Assembly: GCA_013203085.1 (NCBI GenBank)
Contig: JABMQX010000752.1
Coordinates: forward strand, 1-6,765
Length of the DNA: 6,765 nt
Reading direction: 5' to 3'
Origin: a bacterium
GTDB lineage: Bacteria > Auribacterota > JABMQX01
This document shows, one piece after another, positions 1 to 6,601 of the stretch. The translations under genes were made by a program, and so were the position numbers. The notes under the pieces were generated by a model that searched no databases, was not told the origin of the DNA, and saw only the letters and a list, made by a program, of their open reading frames with translations. Numbering within the stretch: position 1 is the first letter of the stretch; every line of letters starts with the position of its first letter.

Positions 1-1427
1 CGGAGAAGCTGCTCTCAAAACTCGCGGCTTTGCAGAAATATCGCGCCGATAGTGCAGTGCCCACGCCAGACAGCCCCCTGGGAAGGGATAGGCCACTCGA
101 CCAGCAAATCCTTTCTGCACAGGTGCTCGCCCTCAAGAATGTGGCCCCTGAACAGGTGCAAGCTCATCCTTGTGCTCGTTCTTTCCCTGGTTCGGTACCC
201 GCCGATGCCAAGAGAGTCTCTCGCAAGGTTGAGATAAAGACCGACGTTCCCGGTTGGCATAACTCTGGCAGGTACGGCAATCCTCGTAGCCCATATTGGC
301 ACTCGACGGGACTCTATGCCATCGCAGGCAAGGTGATTTCAGTCACAGTCCCCGAGTCAGTGACCGACAAAGGCCTTCACCTTCGGATCGGTTGCCACAG
401 CGATCAACTATGGCGAAGAGGGTCCTGGTCCCGGGCGCCAGATATTTGCGTCCGCTATCCGATCACCGAAAGTCAGACCAAAGCCGCCAGCGCTTTTGGG
501 GGACTGGTCTATATCGAGTCTCCACCAGAACTCAAGGTGCCTGACTTTCCTGCCAAGATCGATGGTGCCGTTCTGGCTCCCTACTATGTTCACGGGAGAA
601 CGGACCCGACAGAATGGCGTGCCTCGATCCGGAATTATCCGGCCCCCTGGGCCGAACTCCAAACCAGCAAGGTCACACTGACTTTGCCGTCAAAGGATGT
701 CCGCAACCTCGACGATCCCAAAGGACTCATGGATTTCTGGGATCGCATCATGGACTGCTATGCGGAACTGCTTGGCCTGTCGCCTCAAAGACGTCGTATC
801 GAACGCTTCGTTTCCGACGTTCAGATCAGCGCAGGTTACATGCACGCCGGGTACCCACTCATGACAATGCTCGATATCACCAGCACTATGGTTGACAAGG
901 ACCGCATCCGGGCCAACGGGCACCATGGTGTATGGGGTCTGTTCCACGAGATCGGGCACAACCATCAGAGTCGCGACTGGACTTTTGCCGGAACCACAGA
1001 AGTCACCGTGAACCTTTTCTCACTTTATGTCATGGAGAAGATCTGCGGATTGCCCATAGGCGGTCATCCCCGTGTCGAAGAACGCTCAAGACTAAGAAGC
1101 ATGAAAGACTACTTCGCAAGCGGATCGGATTTCGAGAAGTGGAAGTCCGACCCGTTCCTCGCCTTGGCCATGTACATCCAGATGCAAGAGGAGTTCGGCT
1201 GGGAACCGTTCAAGAAGGTATTTACCGAGTATCGCGAACTCCCCGATGATGAGCGACCACAGACTGACGACCAAAGGCGAGACCAATGGATGGTGCGCTT
1301 CTCCAGGACTGTCGGACGAAACCTGGGACCGTTCTTCCAGGCCTGGGGCGTGCCCACAAGCGAGAAAGCAAGAACCTCCATCGCGGACTTGCCTGTCTGG
1401 ATGCCGGACGACATTCCTGCAAGGTAA
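1..1427 (+). CDS. M60-like (enhancin-type) zinc metallopeptidase, 5' partial
   Basis: C-terminal part of a peptidase M60-like protein, a family that cleaves mucin-type and other O-glycosylated proteins outside the cell. The zinc site HEIGH is intact: His at 945-947, Glu at 948-950, His at 957-959. The family's downstream Glu fits GAA at 999-1001 in TTEVTVNLFSLY, giving the HExxHx(8,28)E signature. Upstream lie the usual FPGSVPADA lead-in (around nt 180-215), WHSTGLYA (297-320) and the GLHLRIGCHSDQL strand. The frame is open from the first base of the window, and the TTG at 30 has no suitably placed ribosome binding site, so the true start and any signal peptide lie to the left. The stop is TAA at 1425. 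The C-terminal region (PFFQAWGVPTS) looks complete. One oddity is a second WHxxGxY copy just before the canonical one. Family assignment is strong; the substrate is inferred. Confidence 0.92.
   Translation, partial: EKLLSKLAALQKYRADSAVPTPDSPLGRDRPLDQQILSAQVLALKNVAPEQVQAHPCARSFPGSVPADAKRVSRKVEIKTDVPGWHNSGRYGNPRSPYWHSTGLYAIAGKVISVTVPESVTDKGLHLRIGCHSDQLWRRGSWSRAPDICVRYPITESQTKAASAFGGLVYIESPPELKVPDFPAKIDGAVLAPYYVHGRTDPTEWRASIRNYPAPWAELQTSKVTLTLPSKDVRNLDDPKGLMDFWDRIMDCYAELLGLSPQRRRIERFVSDVQISAGYMHAGYPLMTMLDITSTMVDKDRIRANGHHGVWGLFHEIGHNHQSRDWTFAGTTEVTVNLFSLYVMEKICGLPIGGHPRVEERSRLRSMKDYFASGSDFEKWKSDPFLALAMYIQMQEEFGWEPFKKVFTEYRELPDDERPQTDDQRRDQWMVRFSRTVGRNLGPFFQAWGVPTSEKARTSIADLPVWMPDDIPAR
255..317 (+). 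repeat. Intragenic WHxxGxY motif duplication in the M60 gene
   Basis: The peptide WHNSGRY (codons 255-275) is followed 14 codons later by WHSTGLY (297-317). At DNA level both copies begin TTGGCA and stay partly alike. The second copy matches the conserved WHSTGLY segment of M60-like proteins; the first looks like an extra copy, perhaps from a 42-nt tandem duplication that has since diverged. Chance resemblance cannot be excluded. Confidence 0.4.
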
Positions 1428-1465
1428 CCCGTGGTCAAACCTCAAAGTCCCGAATGTTTCTGCAT

Positions 1466-1488
1466 CCCCTGAGAGCATTCTCATCGGG
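1466..1488 (+). terminator. Weak candidate terminator hairpin after the M60 gene
   Basis: TGAGA (1470-1474) pairs with TCTCA (1479-1483) around a GCAT loop. The stem can be extended by CCC (1466-1468) with GGG (1486-1488) across a small bulge. A short TTTT run comes 8 nt later (1497-1500), so it is not a classical rho-independent terminator. Its position about 40 nt after the M60 stop is suitable. Confidence 0.25.
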
Positions 1489-1675
1489 AAGCACGCTTTT
1501 GCCACCGCCGACTGCGGATTCCGTGAGGGGCCGTACCGCGGAAGACAGCGTCCGGCCGCGCAAGGTTACCGCATTTGGCCGGTGCAGCAGAACCCTGTTA
1601 AACGTGGTAGGTTGCTCTTGCTGCAGCGTTCACCCCGCCACAGGCCTCACAAGGAGCATTTGAATCCCGACACAC

Positions 1676-1681
1676 AAGGAG
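1676..1681 (+). promoter_or_regulatory. Ribosome binding site deciding the GTG start of the GH32 gene
   Basis: AAGGAG lies 9 nt before the GTG at 1691, ideal spacing for that start. The nearer ATG at 1684 is only 2 nt from the motif and opens an 8-codon frame ending at 1710, so it is an unlikely initiator. The GTG start also gives a clean signal peptide. Confidence 0.75.
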
Positions 1682-1690
1682 AAATGACTG

Positions 1691-2248
1691 GTGAGAGTTA
1701 TTATTGCTGACCGCCGGTGTTTCATTCTGTCTTCTGTATTCCTTGCTGTGATCCTTACGGCCGCCCTTGCCGCGGAGCCGGAAGACATCCTGATCGCTGA
1801 CTTCGAGGGCACGGACTACGGCGATTGGGAGGTGACCGGCGAGGCCTTTGGTCCGGGTCCGGCCAAGGGCACACTGCCGAACCAGATGAAGGTCAGCGGG
1901 TTTAAGGGCAAGGGGCTGGTCAATAGCTATTTCAACGGCGATGGTACGAAAGGAACGTTGACGTCACCTCCCTTCAAGATCAAACGGAAATACATCAACC
2001 TCCTTGTCGGTGGTGGCAAGTATCCGGGCAAGACATGCATCAACCTGATCCTCGACAACAAGGCAGTCCGCACTGCGACCGGGCCGAACGATGAGCCGGG
2101 CGGGAGCGAGCGACTCGATTGGCACTCCTGGGACGTGGCCGAGTTGATCGGCAGAACCGCTCTCATTCAGATCGTGGACCAGCGTGGCGGAGGCTGGGGG
2201 CACATCAACGTTGACCACATCGTTCAGAGCGATCGCAACGACAAGTAG
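1691..2248 (+). CDS. Secreted N-terminal module of the GH32 gene (185 aa)
   Basis: Open frame from GTG to a premature TAG. Residues 1-27 form a signal peptide: basic start (MRVIIADRRC), hydrophobic core FILSSVFLAVILTAAL, and a likely cut after ALA before AEPEDI. The mature part (about residues 30-180) reads as a beta-rich, probably carbohydrate-binding module found ahead of levanase-type GH32 domains. Recognisable stretches are DFEGTDYGDWEVTGEAFG, GKGLVNSYFNGDGTKGTLTS, GGGKYPGKTC and WGHINVDHIVQSD. The last stretch normally runs straight on into the next module, and here it ends three residues after QSDR. If translated, this would be an exported stand-alone binding module without an enzyme. 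A function for it alone is speculative. The start is fixed by the AAGGAG 9 nt upstream. Confidence 0.8.
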   Translation: MRVIIADRRCFILSSVFLAVILTAALAAEPEDILIADFEGTDYGDWEVTGEAFGPGPAKGTLPNQMKVSGFKGKGLVNSYFNGDGTKGTLTSPPFKIKRKYINLLVGGGKYPGKTCINLILDNKAVRTATGPNDEPGGSERLDWHSWDVAELIGRTALIQIVDQRGGGWGHINVDHIVQSDRNDK

Positions 2249-2298
2249 GGCCGGCCAAGCGGGAGATCGTCATAGGACGACGGTACCTCCACCTTCCC

Positions 2299-2859
2299 GT
2301 GAAAAACGACGCCCCGATGCGGAGGATGCGGTTCGTAGTGGATGGTCAGACGGCCCGTGAGTTCGACATTGAGTTGGCCCACGGGGAACAGGATTTGTGG
2401 GTCTTTAGCGATATGGCCCCGTTCGAAGGGAAAAGACTGAAGATCGAAGTCGACCGCCTGCCCGCTGATTCCGAAGGGCTGTCAATGATCTTCCAGTCCG
2501 ACGAACTCCCCGGCGCTGATCAATTGTACAAGGAAAAATACCGGCCACAATTCCATTTCTCGTCGCGTCGTGGCTGGAACAACGACCCCAATGGTCTGGT
2601 GTACTACAAGGGCGAATATCACCTCTTCTATCAGCATAATCCCTACGGCTGGGAATGGGGCAACATGCACTGGGGGCACGCCGTGAGCCCAGACCTCGTG
2701 CATTGGAACGAGCTTCCGATCGCGCTCTATCCGCAGCGGTACGGCGACTGGTGTTTTTCCGGAAGCGCCGTGGTGGATAAGGACAATACCGCCAATTTCA
2801 AAACGGCGGACGAAGCTCTGACGCAGCCTTTCACAAGAGAGACGGTAAACCGGCGCTGA
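2299..2859 (+). CDS. GH32 fragment: DUF4980-like linker and first part of the five-bladed propeller
   Basis: Second half of the broken GH32 gene; homologous sequence begins upstream of the GTG at 2299, near 2245. No ribosome binding site precedes 2299, so independent translation is doubtful. Residues 1-60 (PMRRMRFVVDGQTAREFDIEL, then WVFSDMAPFEGKRLKIEVDRLP) resemble the DUF4980-type region before GH32 domains. After YRPQFHFSSRRG comes the GH32 start, WNNDPNGLVYYKGEYHLFYQ; its Asp (codon 2584-2586, residue 96) is the catalytic nucleophile position. WGHAVSPDLVHW and FSGSAVVD follow, as expected for the first propeller blade. Homology fades after about 2800-2835 (NFKTADEALTQPF) and the frame ends at TGA 2857-2859 before the RDP motif and the acid/base EC motif. 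No hydrolase activity is expected. Confidence 0.8.
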   Translation: MKNDAPMRRMRFVVDGQTAREFDIELAHGEQDLWVFSDMAPFEGKRLKIEVDRLPADSEGLSMIFQSDELPGADQLYKEKYRPQFHFSSRRGWNNDPNGLVYYKGEYHLFYQHNPYGWEWGNMHWGHAVSPDLVHWNELPIALYPQRYGDWCFSGSAVVDKDNTANFKTADEALTQPFTRETVNRR

Positions 2860-2986
2860 CGCATGCAGAGAAGATCCCTGGGCTTCTCGGGACATCACGC
2901 ACGGCGTCTGGCGAGAACACCGGATTGTCAACTTCACTCCGCGTGAAACGCGTTTGCGAGCTTTTCGGGAGAGTCACCAGCTATAG
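2849..2986 (+). pseudogene. Possible coding debris, weakly like the end of an F5/8C (discoidin) domain
   Basis: A 45-codon open stretch without a credible start reads EDPWASRDITHGVWRE followed by HRIVNFTPRETRLRAFR, then stops at TAG 2984. The pattern of a G-x-W turn, a V-x-F-x-P strand and an ARYVRxRA-like end recalls the last strands of F5/8 type C domains, which often end planctomycete glycoside hydrolases. This is a by-eye resemblance over about 30 residues. It could be the tail of whatever followed the GH32 core, or chance. Confidence 0.2.
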
Positions 2987-3162
2987 TGGACTATCTGAGC
3001 GATCGTTGCGCGTACGCACATTATTTTGATGTTCTGCTGGAAAACCGTTTGCTCAGACCCGCTGGGTGTGCTTCCCGATGAATGACTTACCAGCCGTTCG
3101 CCCCGACGACTCCCGAGATCGGACCAGGCGCAAGCAGGACTCTCTTTCATGAGAGATCGCAA

Positions 3163-3191
3163 TTGACACATCAGCTCCCAAAGCCCATCAT
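3163..3191 (+). promoter_or_regulatory. Weak sigma70-like promoter candidate
   Basis: A perfect TTGACA (3163-3168) is followed after 17 nt by CATCAT (3186-3191), which matches TATAAT at four of six places. It lies about 150 nt before the ATG at 3344. Planctomycete promoters are poorly defined, so this is only suggestive. Confidence 0.25.
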
Positions 3192-3256
3192 CTTCGAGAG
3201 TCGAACAGATCGAACCCGCCATCGCGAAAAAGATAATGCGTCGCTTTTCACGAAGA

Positions 3257-3290
3257 CAGAAACAGCGGTAGCGACAGTCAGGAACAGCGG
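3257..3290 (+). repeat. 12-bp direct repeat pair, 22-nt period
   Basis: CAGAAACAGCGG (3257-3268) and CAGGAACAGCGG (3279-3290) match at 11 of 12 bases, start to start 22 nt apart, about two helical turns. They lie 54-87 nt before the start of the methyltransferase/PQQ gene, where paired operator half-sites could sit. A role as a binding site is inference. Confidence 0.45.
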
Positions 3291-3321
3291 GGAGATGCGA
3301 GAGCGTTAGGATCACACTTTG

Positions 3322-3352
3322 ATGAGAGAGAGGACAGGCAGTCATGAGAGAG
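3322..3352 (+). repeat. ATGAGAGAG direct repeat spanning the start codon, 22-nt period
   Basis: ATGAGAGAG occurs at 3322-3330 and again at 3344-3352, where it forms the start of the methyltransferase/PQQ gene. Eight bases of it (ATGAGAGA) also occur at 3149-3156. The upstream copy is in another frame, so it is not an alternative start for this protein, but its GAGAGAGG tract supplies the ribosome binding site. Confidence 0.45.
3326..3333 (+). promoter_or_regulatory. Purine-rich ribosome binding site for the gene at 3344
   Basis: GAGAGAGG ends 10 nt before the ATG at 3344. It is a moderate rather than strong Shine-Dalgarno, and it supports this start, which also gives a well-formed signal peptide. 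Confidence 0.5.
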
Positions 3353-6300
3353 AAAGGCCAATTCTTTACAATGTGTGTTGGTTTCTTGGCAATGTTGTGC
3401 ATCTTGTCTGTGGCAAGGGCTGGGCCGAACTCGGCAGAACGAGAAGCCAAGGAGATCCTGGATGCCGCCGGGGTTCGAGGGGGGCTGATTGTCCACGTGG
3501 GATGTGGTGACGGGAAGTTGACGGCCGCCCTCCGCGTAAGTGAAAGCTATACGGTTCATGGACTCGAAGCGGACCCAGCCAAGGTTGCCGAGGCGAGAAG
3601 CTATATTCTGACGCAGGGAATCTACGGGCCCGTTTCTGTTGAGAAGTATTCGGGATCGGTACTTCCGTACGCGGATAATCTAATTAACCTGGTTGTCATG
3701 CAGGATGCGGGCAAGGTTCCCATGGACGAGGTGATGCGAGTCCTGGCTCCTGGGGGAGTAGCCTGCGTTCGGAACAACGGCAAGTGGGAAAAGACCGTCA
3801 AAACTTGGCCCGACAATATTGACCACTGGACTCATTTTTTGCATGACGCCAGTAACAACGCGGTTGCCAAAGATTCTGTCGTCGGACCACCTCGAAGTCT
3901 CCAGTGGGTTGCACCGCCATTGTGGCTCCGAAGCCATGAAACACCGTCCGGGATTCAATCACCTGTCTCGGCTGCTGGCCGATTGTTCTACTTCTTTGAC
4001 GAAGGGCTCATCGGCATCACTGACGAGCGTCTGCCGGCTCGTTGGTCGCTTGTTTGCAGAGACGCTTTCAACGGCAAGCTACTTTGGAAGCGGCCGCTCG
4101 AGCGTTGGGGCTGGCGCGAGTGGAGCCTGGCACGATACCAGGGCAAAGACTGGACAAGGTTGCGCGCAGCGAGAACGGATGTGCCTCCTCAAAATCAGCG
4201 CCGAATCGTTGCCGATGGTGACCAGCTCTATGTAACGCTTGGGTATCGAGCTCCTATGTCAATCCTGGATGCGGCCACGGGCGCTACCATTGCTACGGTC
4301 GAAGAGACGCGGGACACGCGTGAGATCCTGGTCAGTGACGGCATCGCTGTTGCTTACACTCAACAAGTGCCGGAAGGCGTTATTCTGCGCAGGAAAGCTG
4401 AAGATGAATCTGGTGGTGCTTTGGTTGCTGTCCACTGCCAGAAGAAAAGCGTGGTTTGGAAAAAGCAGATCGGTGAAATCAAGCCTCTGATATTGGCGAT
4501 TGACAACGGTCGGATCGTCTATCTGAGCGGGAAGGACCTGGTTGCACGTGCACTGAAGGATGGCGGCGAAATGTGGAGGATTCAACCGAGACTAACCGCA
4601 CCGAGGACGCTCCTTACATTGGACGATGTTATCGTCATGCAAGGTGGAAGGTTCGTCGCCGCCTACAATGCGACTGATGGTGAGCTGCTCTGGCAAAAAA
4701 CCGTGCCGCCGATCAGCGGAGGCGAAGGGGACGACCTGTTCGTAATCGACGGATTGGTTTGGCGTGGAATACTGAGCGTGGACGACAGTGAGAAGCCTGT
4801 ACGCAAAAGCCCGAATGCGCTGGTCATCGGTTGGGATCTTCGCTCGGGCAAGGAGAAAAAACGGGTTTTTGTCAAGAACCTGCGAAGTCCGGAACATCAC
4901 CACCGTTGTTATCGCAACAAGGCAACCATCCGGTATCTCATCAGTTCGTACGAAGGTGCTGAATTCCTCGATTTTAAGGCGGACAACCATTCCCAGAACA
5001 ACTGGCTACGTGGTGCATGCAAATTCGGAATGATGCCATGTAACGGCATGCTTTATGTCCCACCGGATCAGTGTTTCTGTCAACCCGGCGCCAAACTGCT
5101 GGGCTTTACCGCCGTTTTGGCCGGACCGGAGGTTGACCCAGAACCGATTGCCGATGAACTGCGTCTCGAGAAGGGACCTGCTTACGGAGTCCGCCCCAGG
5201 CGGCATACGGAATCCAGCTCTGAGGGCGACTGGCCGACGTACCGACACGATGCACGTCGCAGCAGCTCGACCCCTACTCGTATCCCGACTGATATCGCGG
5301 TCCATTGGAAGATCACGCTGGAAGGCACGCCGACAGCCCCAGTGGCTGCTGCCGGTAAGGTGTTTGTTGCCAAATCGGATGCGCACACCCTATATGCGTT
5401 GGATATGACAAGTGGTGAAGTACTATGGCAGTTTACTGCAAACGGGCGTATCGACTCCCCTCCCACGATCTACCGAGGAATGGTGCTCTTCGGATCGAAA
5501 GACGGACATGTGTATTGTCTGCGGGCATCGGATGGCCAACGCGTATGGCGCTTCCTGGCGGCTCCAATCGATCGGCGAATTGCCTATTTTGATCAGGTCG
5601 AGTCAACCTGGCCGGTTCACGGCAGCGTTCTTATAGATAACGGCACAGTGTACTTCACGGCCGGACGCTCTACATATCTGGACGGTGGAATCTGCGTTTA
5701 TGGGCTCGAACCGGCTACAGGGCGAATTCTCCACAAAGCTATTTTGAAAGGACCAAACCCGTTCATGAAGGGTGGCCGTGACGTCGCTTTCTTTATCCTT
5801 GGCGCCAATTCGGATGTGCTGGTCAGCGAAGGTGGCTTCATTTACATGCGTCAGAAGAAGATGACCCCTGAATTGAGGGAGATTAAAGCGGAGGTTTTAT
5901 CGAGCAAAGGCGCTCAAGATGTGGGTCTCCATATCTTCTCAACATCGGGCCTGTTGGAGGGCTCCTGGTACAACCGTACGTTCTGGATGTACTCGAAGCG
6001 ATGGCCGGGCTTTCAATTGGCGAATCAGGCCTCGAAGACTGGACAGCTCCTTGTAGTCGACGACGAGAAGACTTACGCCGTCCGCATGTTCTATCGTCGA
6101 AACGTGCACAGCCCCATGTTCTTCCCAGCCAAGGAAGGGTATATGCTGTTTGCCGACCTGAATACGAACGAGCCGCAGATCGTTGGTGAGCAAGGTTCAA
6201 GTGAGCCGGTCAAATGGTTGCCTCAATCCGGTTACTCACGCGGACGCGGCGATGAGATGCGAAAGCTGGGAAGCAAGGCATTTGGCTTAGATAAAATGAT

Positions 6301-6601
6301 CGGCTATACGCGAGCGGAACCACCGGCCTGGGCGCAATGGCTGCCGGTGCGAATCCGTGCCATGGTGAAAGCAGGCAATGCTCTATTCGTGGCTGGCCCG
6401 CCGGACGCTCTCGATCCGGATGATCCACTGGGTGCATTCGAAGGCCGAAAAGGTGCTGTGCTATGGGCGGTGTCGGCCAAAGATGGCAAGAAGCTGGCAG
6501 AATATAAGCTCGAAAAGACGCCGGTCTTCGACGGCATGGCCGCGGCCCGCGGGCGCCTGTACATTGCTTGCCAGGACGGGAGCATCCTATGCATGCAATA
6601 G
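3344..6601 (+). CDS. Exported SAM-methyltransferase-fold / PQQ-like beta-propeller fusion protein (1085 aa)
   Basis: Residues 1-26 form a signal peptide (hydrophobic MCVGFLAMLCILSV, likely cut after ARA). Residues about 31-143 are a class I (Methyltransf_11-like) methyltransferase fold: motif I HVGCGDG (51-57), acidic GLEADP (73-78), YADNLINLVVM (109-119) and VLAPGGV (133-139). A family-typical linker DNIDHWTHFLHD (157-168) leads to a first PQQ-like propeller (about 190-600), with blades such as NGKLLWKRPL and DGELLWQKTV. It includes a cysteine group: C522, C559, C566, C577, C579. DWPTYRHDARRS (629-640) begins a second propeller, with blades TLYALDMTSGEVLW, GHVYCLRASDGQRVW and GAVLWAVSAKDGKKL near the end. 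The C-terminus (GRLYIACQDGSILCMQ) looks complete. This architecture is known from planctomycetes but I know of no assigned function. Methyl transfer outside the cytoplasm would lack SAM, so the first domain may be structural or bind another ligand. No partner gene is adjacent. Confidence 0.88.
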   Translation: MREKGQFFTMCVGFLAMLCILSVARAGPNSAEREAKEILDAAGVRGGLIVHVGCGDGKLTAALRVSESYTVHGLEADPAKVAEARSYILTQGIYGPVSVEKYSGSVLPYADNLINLVVMQDAGKVPMDEVMRVLAPGGVACVRNNGKWEKTVKTWPDNIDHWTHFLHDASNNAVAKDSVVGPPRSLQWVAPPLWLRSHETPSGIQSPVSAAGRLFYFFDEGLIGITDERLPARWSLVCRDAFNGKLLWKRPLERWGWREWSLARYQGKDWTRLRAARTDVPPQNQRRIVADGDQLYVTLGYRAPMSILDAATGATIATVEETRDTREILVSDGIAVAYTQQVPEGVILRRKAEDESGGALVAVHCQKKSVVWKKQIGEIKPLILAIDNGRIVYLSGKDLVARALKDGGEMWRIQPRLTAPRTLLTLDDVIVMQGGRFVAAYNATDGELLWQKTVPPISGGEGDDLFVIDGLVWRGILSVDDSEKPVRKSPNALVIGWDLRSGKEKKRVFVKNLRSPEHHHRCYRNKATIRYLISSYEGAEFLDFKADNHSQNNWLRGACKFGMMPCNGMLYVPPDQCFCQPGAKLLGFTAVLAGPEVDPEPIADELRLEKGPAYGVRPRRHTESSSEGDWPTYRHDARRSSSTPTRIPTDIAVHWKITLEGTPTAPVAAAGKVFVAKSDAHTLYALDMTSGEVLWQFTANGRIDSPPTIYRGMVLFGSKDGHVYCLRASDGQRVWRFLAAPIDRRIAYFDQVESTWPVHGSVLIDNGTVYFTAGRSTYLDGGICVYGLEPATGRILHKAILKGPNPFMKGGRDVAFFILGANSDVLVSEGGFIYMRQKKMTPELREIKAEVLSSKGAQDVGLHIFSTSGLLEGSWYNRTFWMYSKRWPGFQLANQASKTGQLLVVDDEKTYAVRMFYRRNVHSPMFFPAKEGYMLFADLNTNEPQIVGEQGSSEPVKWLPQSGYSRGRGDEMRKLGSKAFGLDKMIGYTRAEPPAWAQWLPVRIRAMVKAGNALFVAGPPDALDPDDPLGAFEGRKGAVLWAVSAKDGKKLAEYKLEKTPVFDGMAAARGRLYIACQDGSILCMQ

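Larger units (their letters stand above)
1428..1690. other. Intergenic region between M60 and GH32 genes
   Basis: This 263-nt gap holds a weak hairpin near its left end and the ribosome binding site of the next gene at its right end. Frames read through it (for example the one ending at 1710) but give no recognisable domain. ACAAGGAG occurs twice, at 1649-1656 and 1674-1681; only the second is well placed for a start codon. No convincing -35/-10 pair was seen. Confidence 0.6.
1691..2859 (+). pseudogene. Broken GH32 levanase/fructanase gene (frameshift plus 3' truncation)
   Basis: Two consecutive open frames together read as the N-terminal part of one secreted GH32 fructan hydrolase (levanase/inulinase/invertase type). 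The first frame stops at TAG 2246-2248. The homologous protein resumes at once in the -1 frame as VGPAKREIVIGRRYLHLPV (codons 2245-2301), which is continuous with the second open frame. Adding one G at 2245/2246 (aag gta ggg instead of aag tag) would restore a single frame, so a one-base deletion is the simplest explanation; a sequencing error is possible. No slippery heptamer is present, so programmed frameshifting is unlikely. A second break near 2820-2850 removes most of the catalytic domain: only the nucleophile motif remains, and the RDP and EC motifs of GH32 are absent. The remaining coding capacity (about 390 residues, well short of what this two-module architecture needs) and these losses indicate a non-functional gene. 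Confidence 0.85.
2860..3343. other. Gene-poor stretch between the broken GH32 gene and the methyltransferase/PQQ gene
   Basis: These 484 nt contain no recognisable intact gene on either strand. A 75-codon plus-strand frame (3082-3309) and a 158-codon minus-strand frame (2974-3450) are open but match no family I know, and the minus one runs into the signal-peptide region of the next gene. The left part may be decayed coding sequence. The right part (about 3140-3343) holds a promoter candidate and short direct repeats and probably serves as leader for the gene at 3344. Confidence 0.55.

Noticed and set aside
1660..1710. Possible leader peptide starting TTG at 1660 (or ATG at 1684) and overlapping the GH32 start
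   Set aside because: AAGGAG motifs are only 2-3 nt from these starts, too close for initiation, and the peptide has no attenuator-type codon runs.
1246..1710. 154-codon plus-strand frame overlapping the M60 3' end and the intergenic region
   Set aside because: Mostly an out-of-frame shadow of the M60 gene running on through noncoding DNA; no domain resemblance.
2236..2256. Programmed -1 frameshift in the GH32 gene
   Set aside because: The bases before the TAG (cgacaag) do not form an X XXY YYZ slippery site, and the downstream product is truncated anyway.
2249..2256. GGCCGGCC palindrome next to the frameshift
   Set aside because: Fits ordinary coding sequence (G-P-A) in a GC-rich gene; no sign that it is an element boundary.
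2946..3081. Open stretch reading SPAIVDYLSDRCAYAHYFD and LLENRLLRPAG
   Set aside because: It has a protein-like look but no start codon with a binding site and no family I can name. Too short to support.
3082..3309. 75-codon plus-strand open frame MTYQPFAPTT... before the large gene
   Set aside because: Composition looks like translated noncoding DNA, no ribosome binding site seen before 3082, and no family resemblance. Kept only as part of the gene-poor stretch.
2974..3450. 158-codon minus-strand open frame across the gene-poor stretch
   Set aside because: No recognisable domain, no clear ribosome binding site, and it overlaps the signal-peptide start of the strongly supported gene at 3344.
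6210..6600. Antisense continuation of the permease frame as a real protein segment
   Set aside because: It is the mirror of a strongly supported propeller-coding region, lacks membrane helices expected of a permease, and is Arg/Pro-rich as antisense frames usually are.
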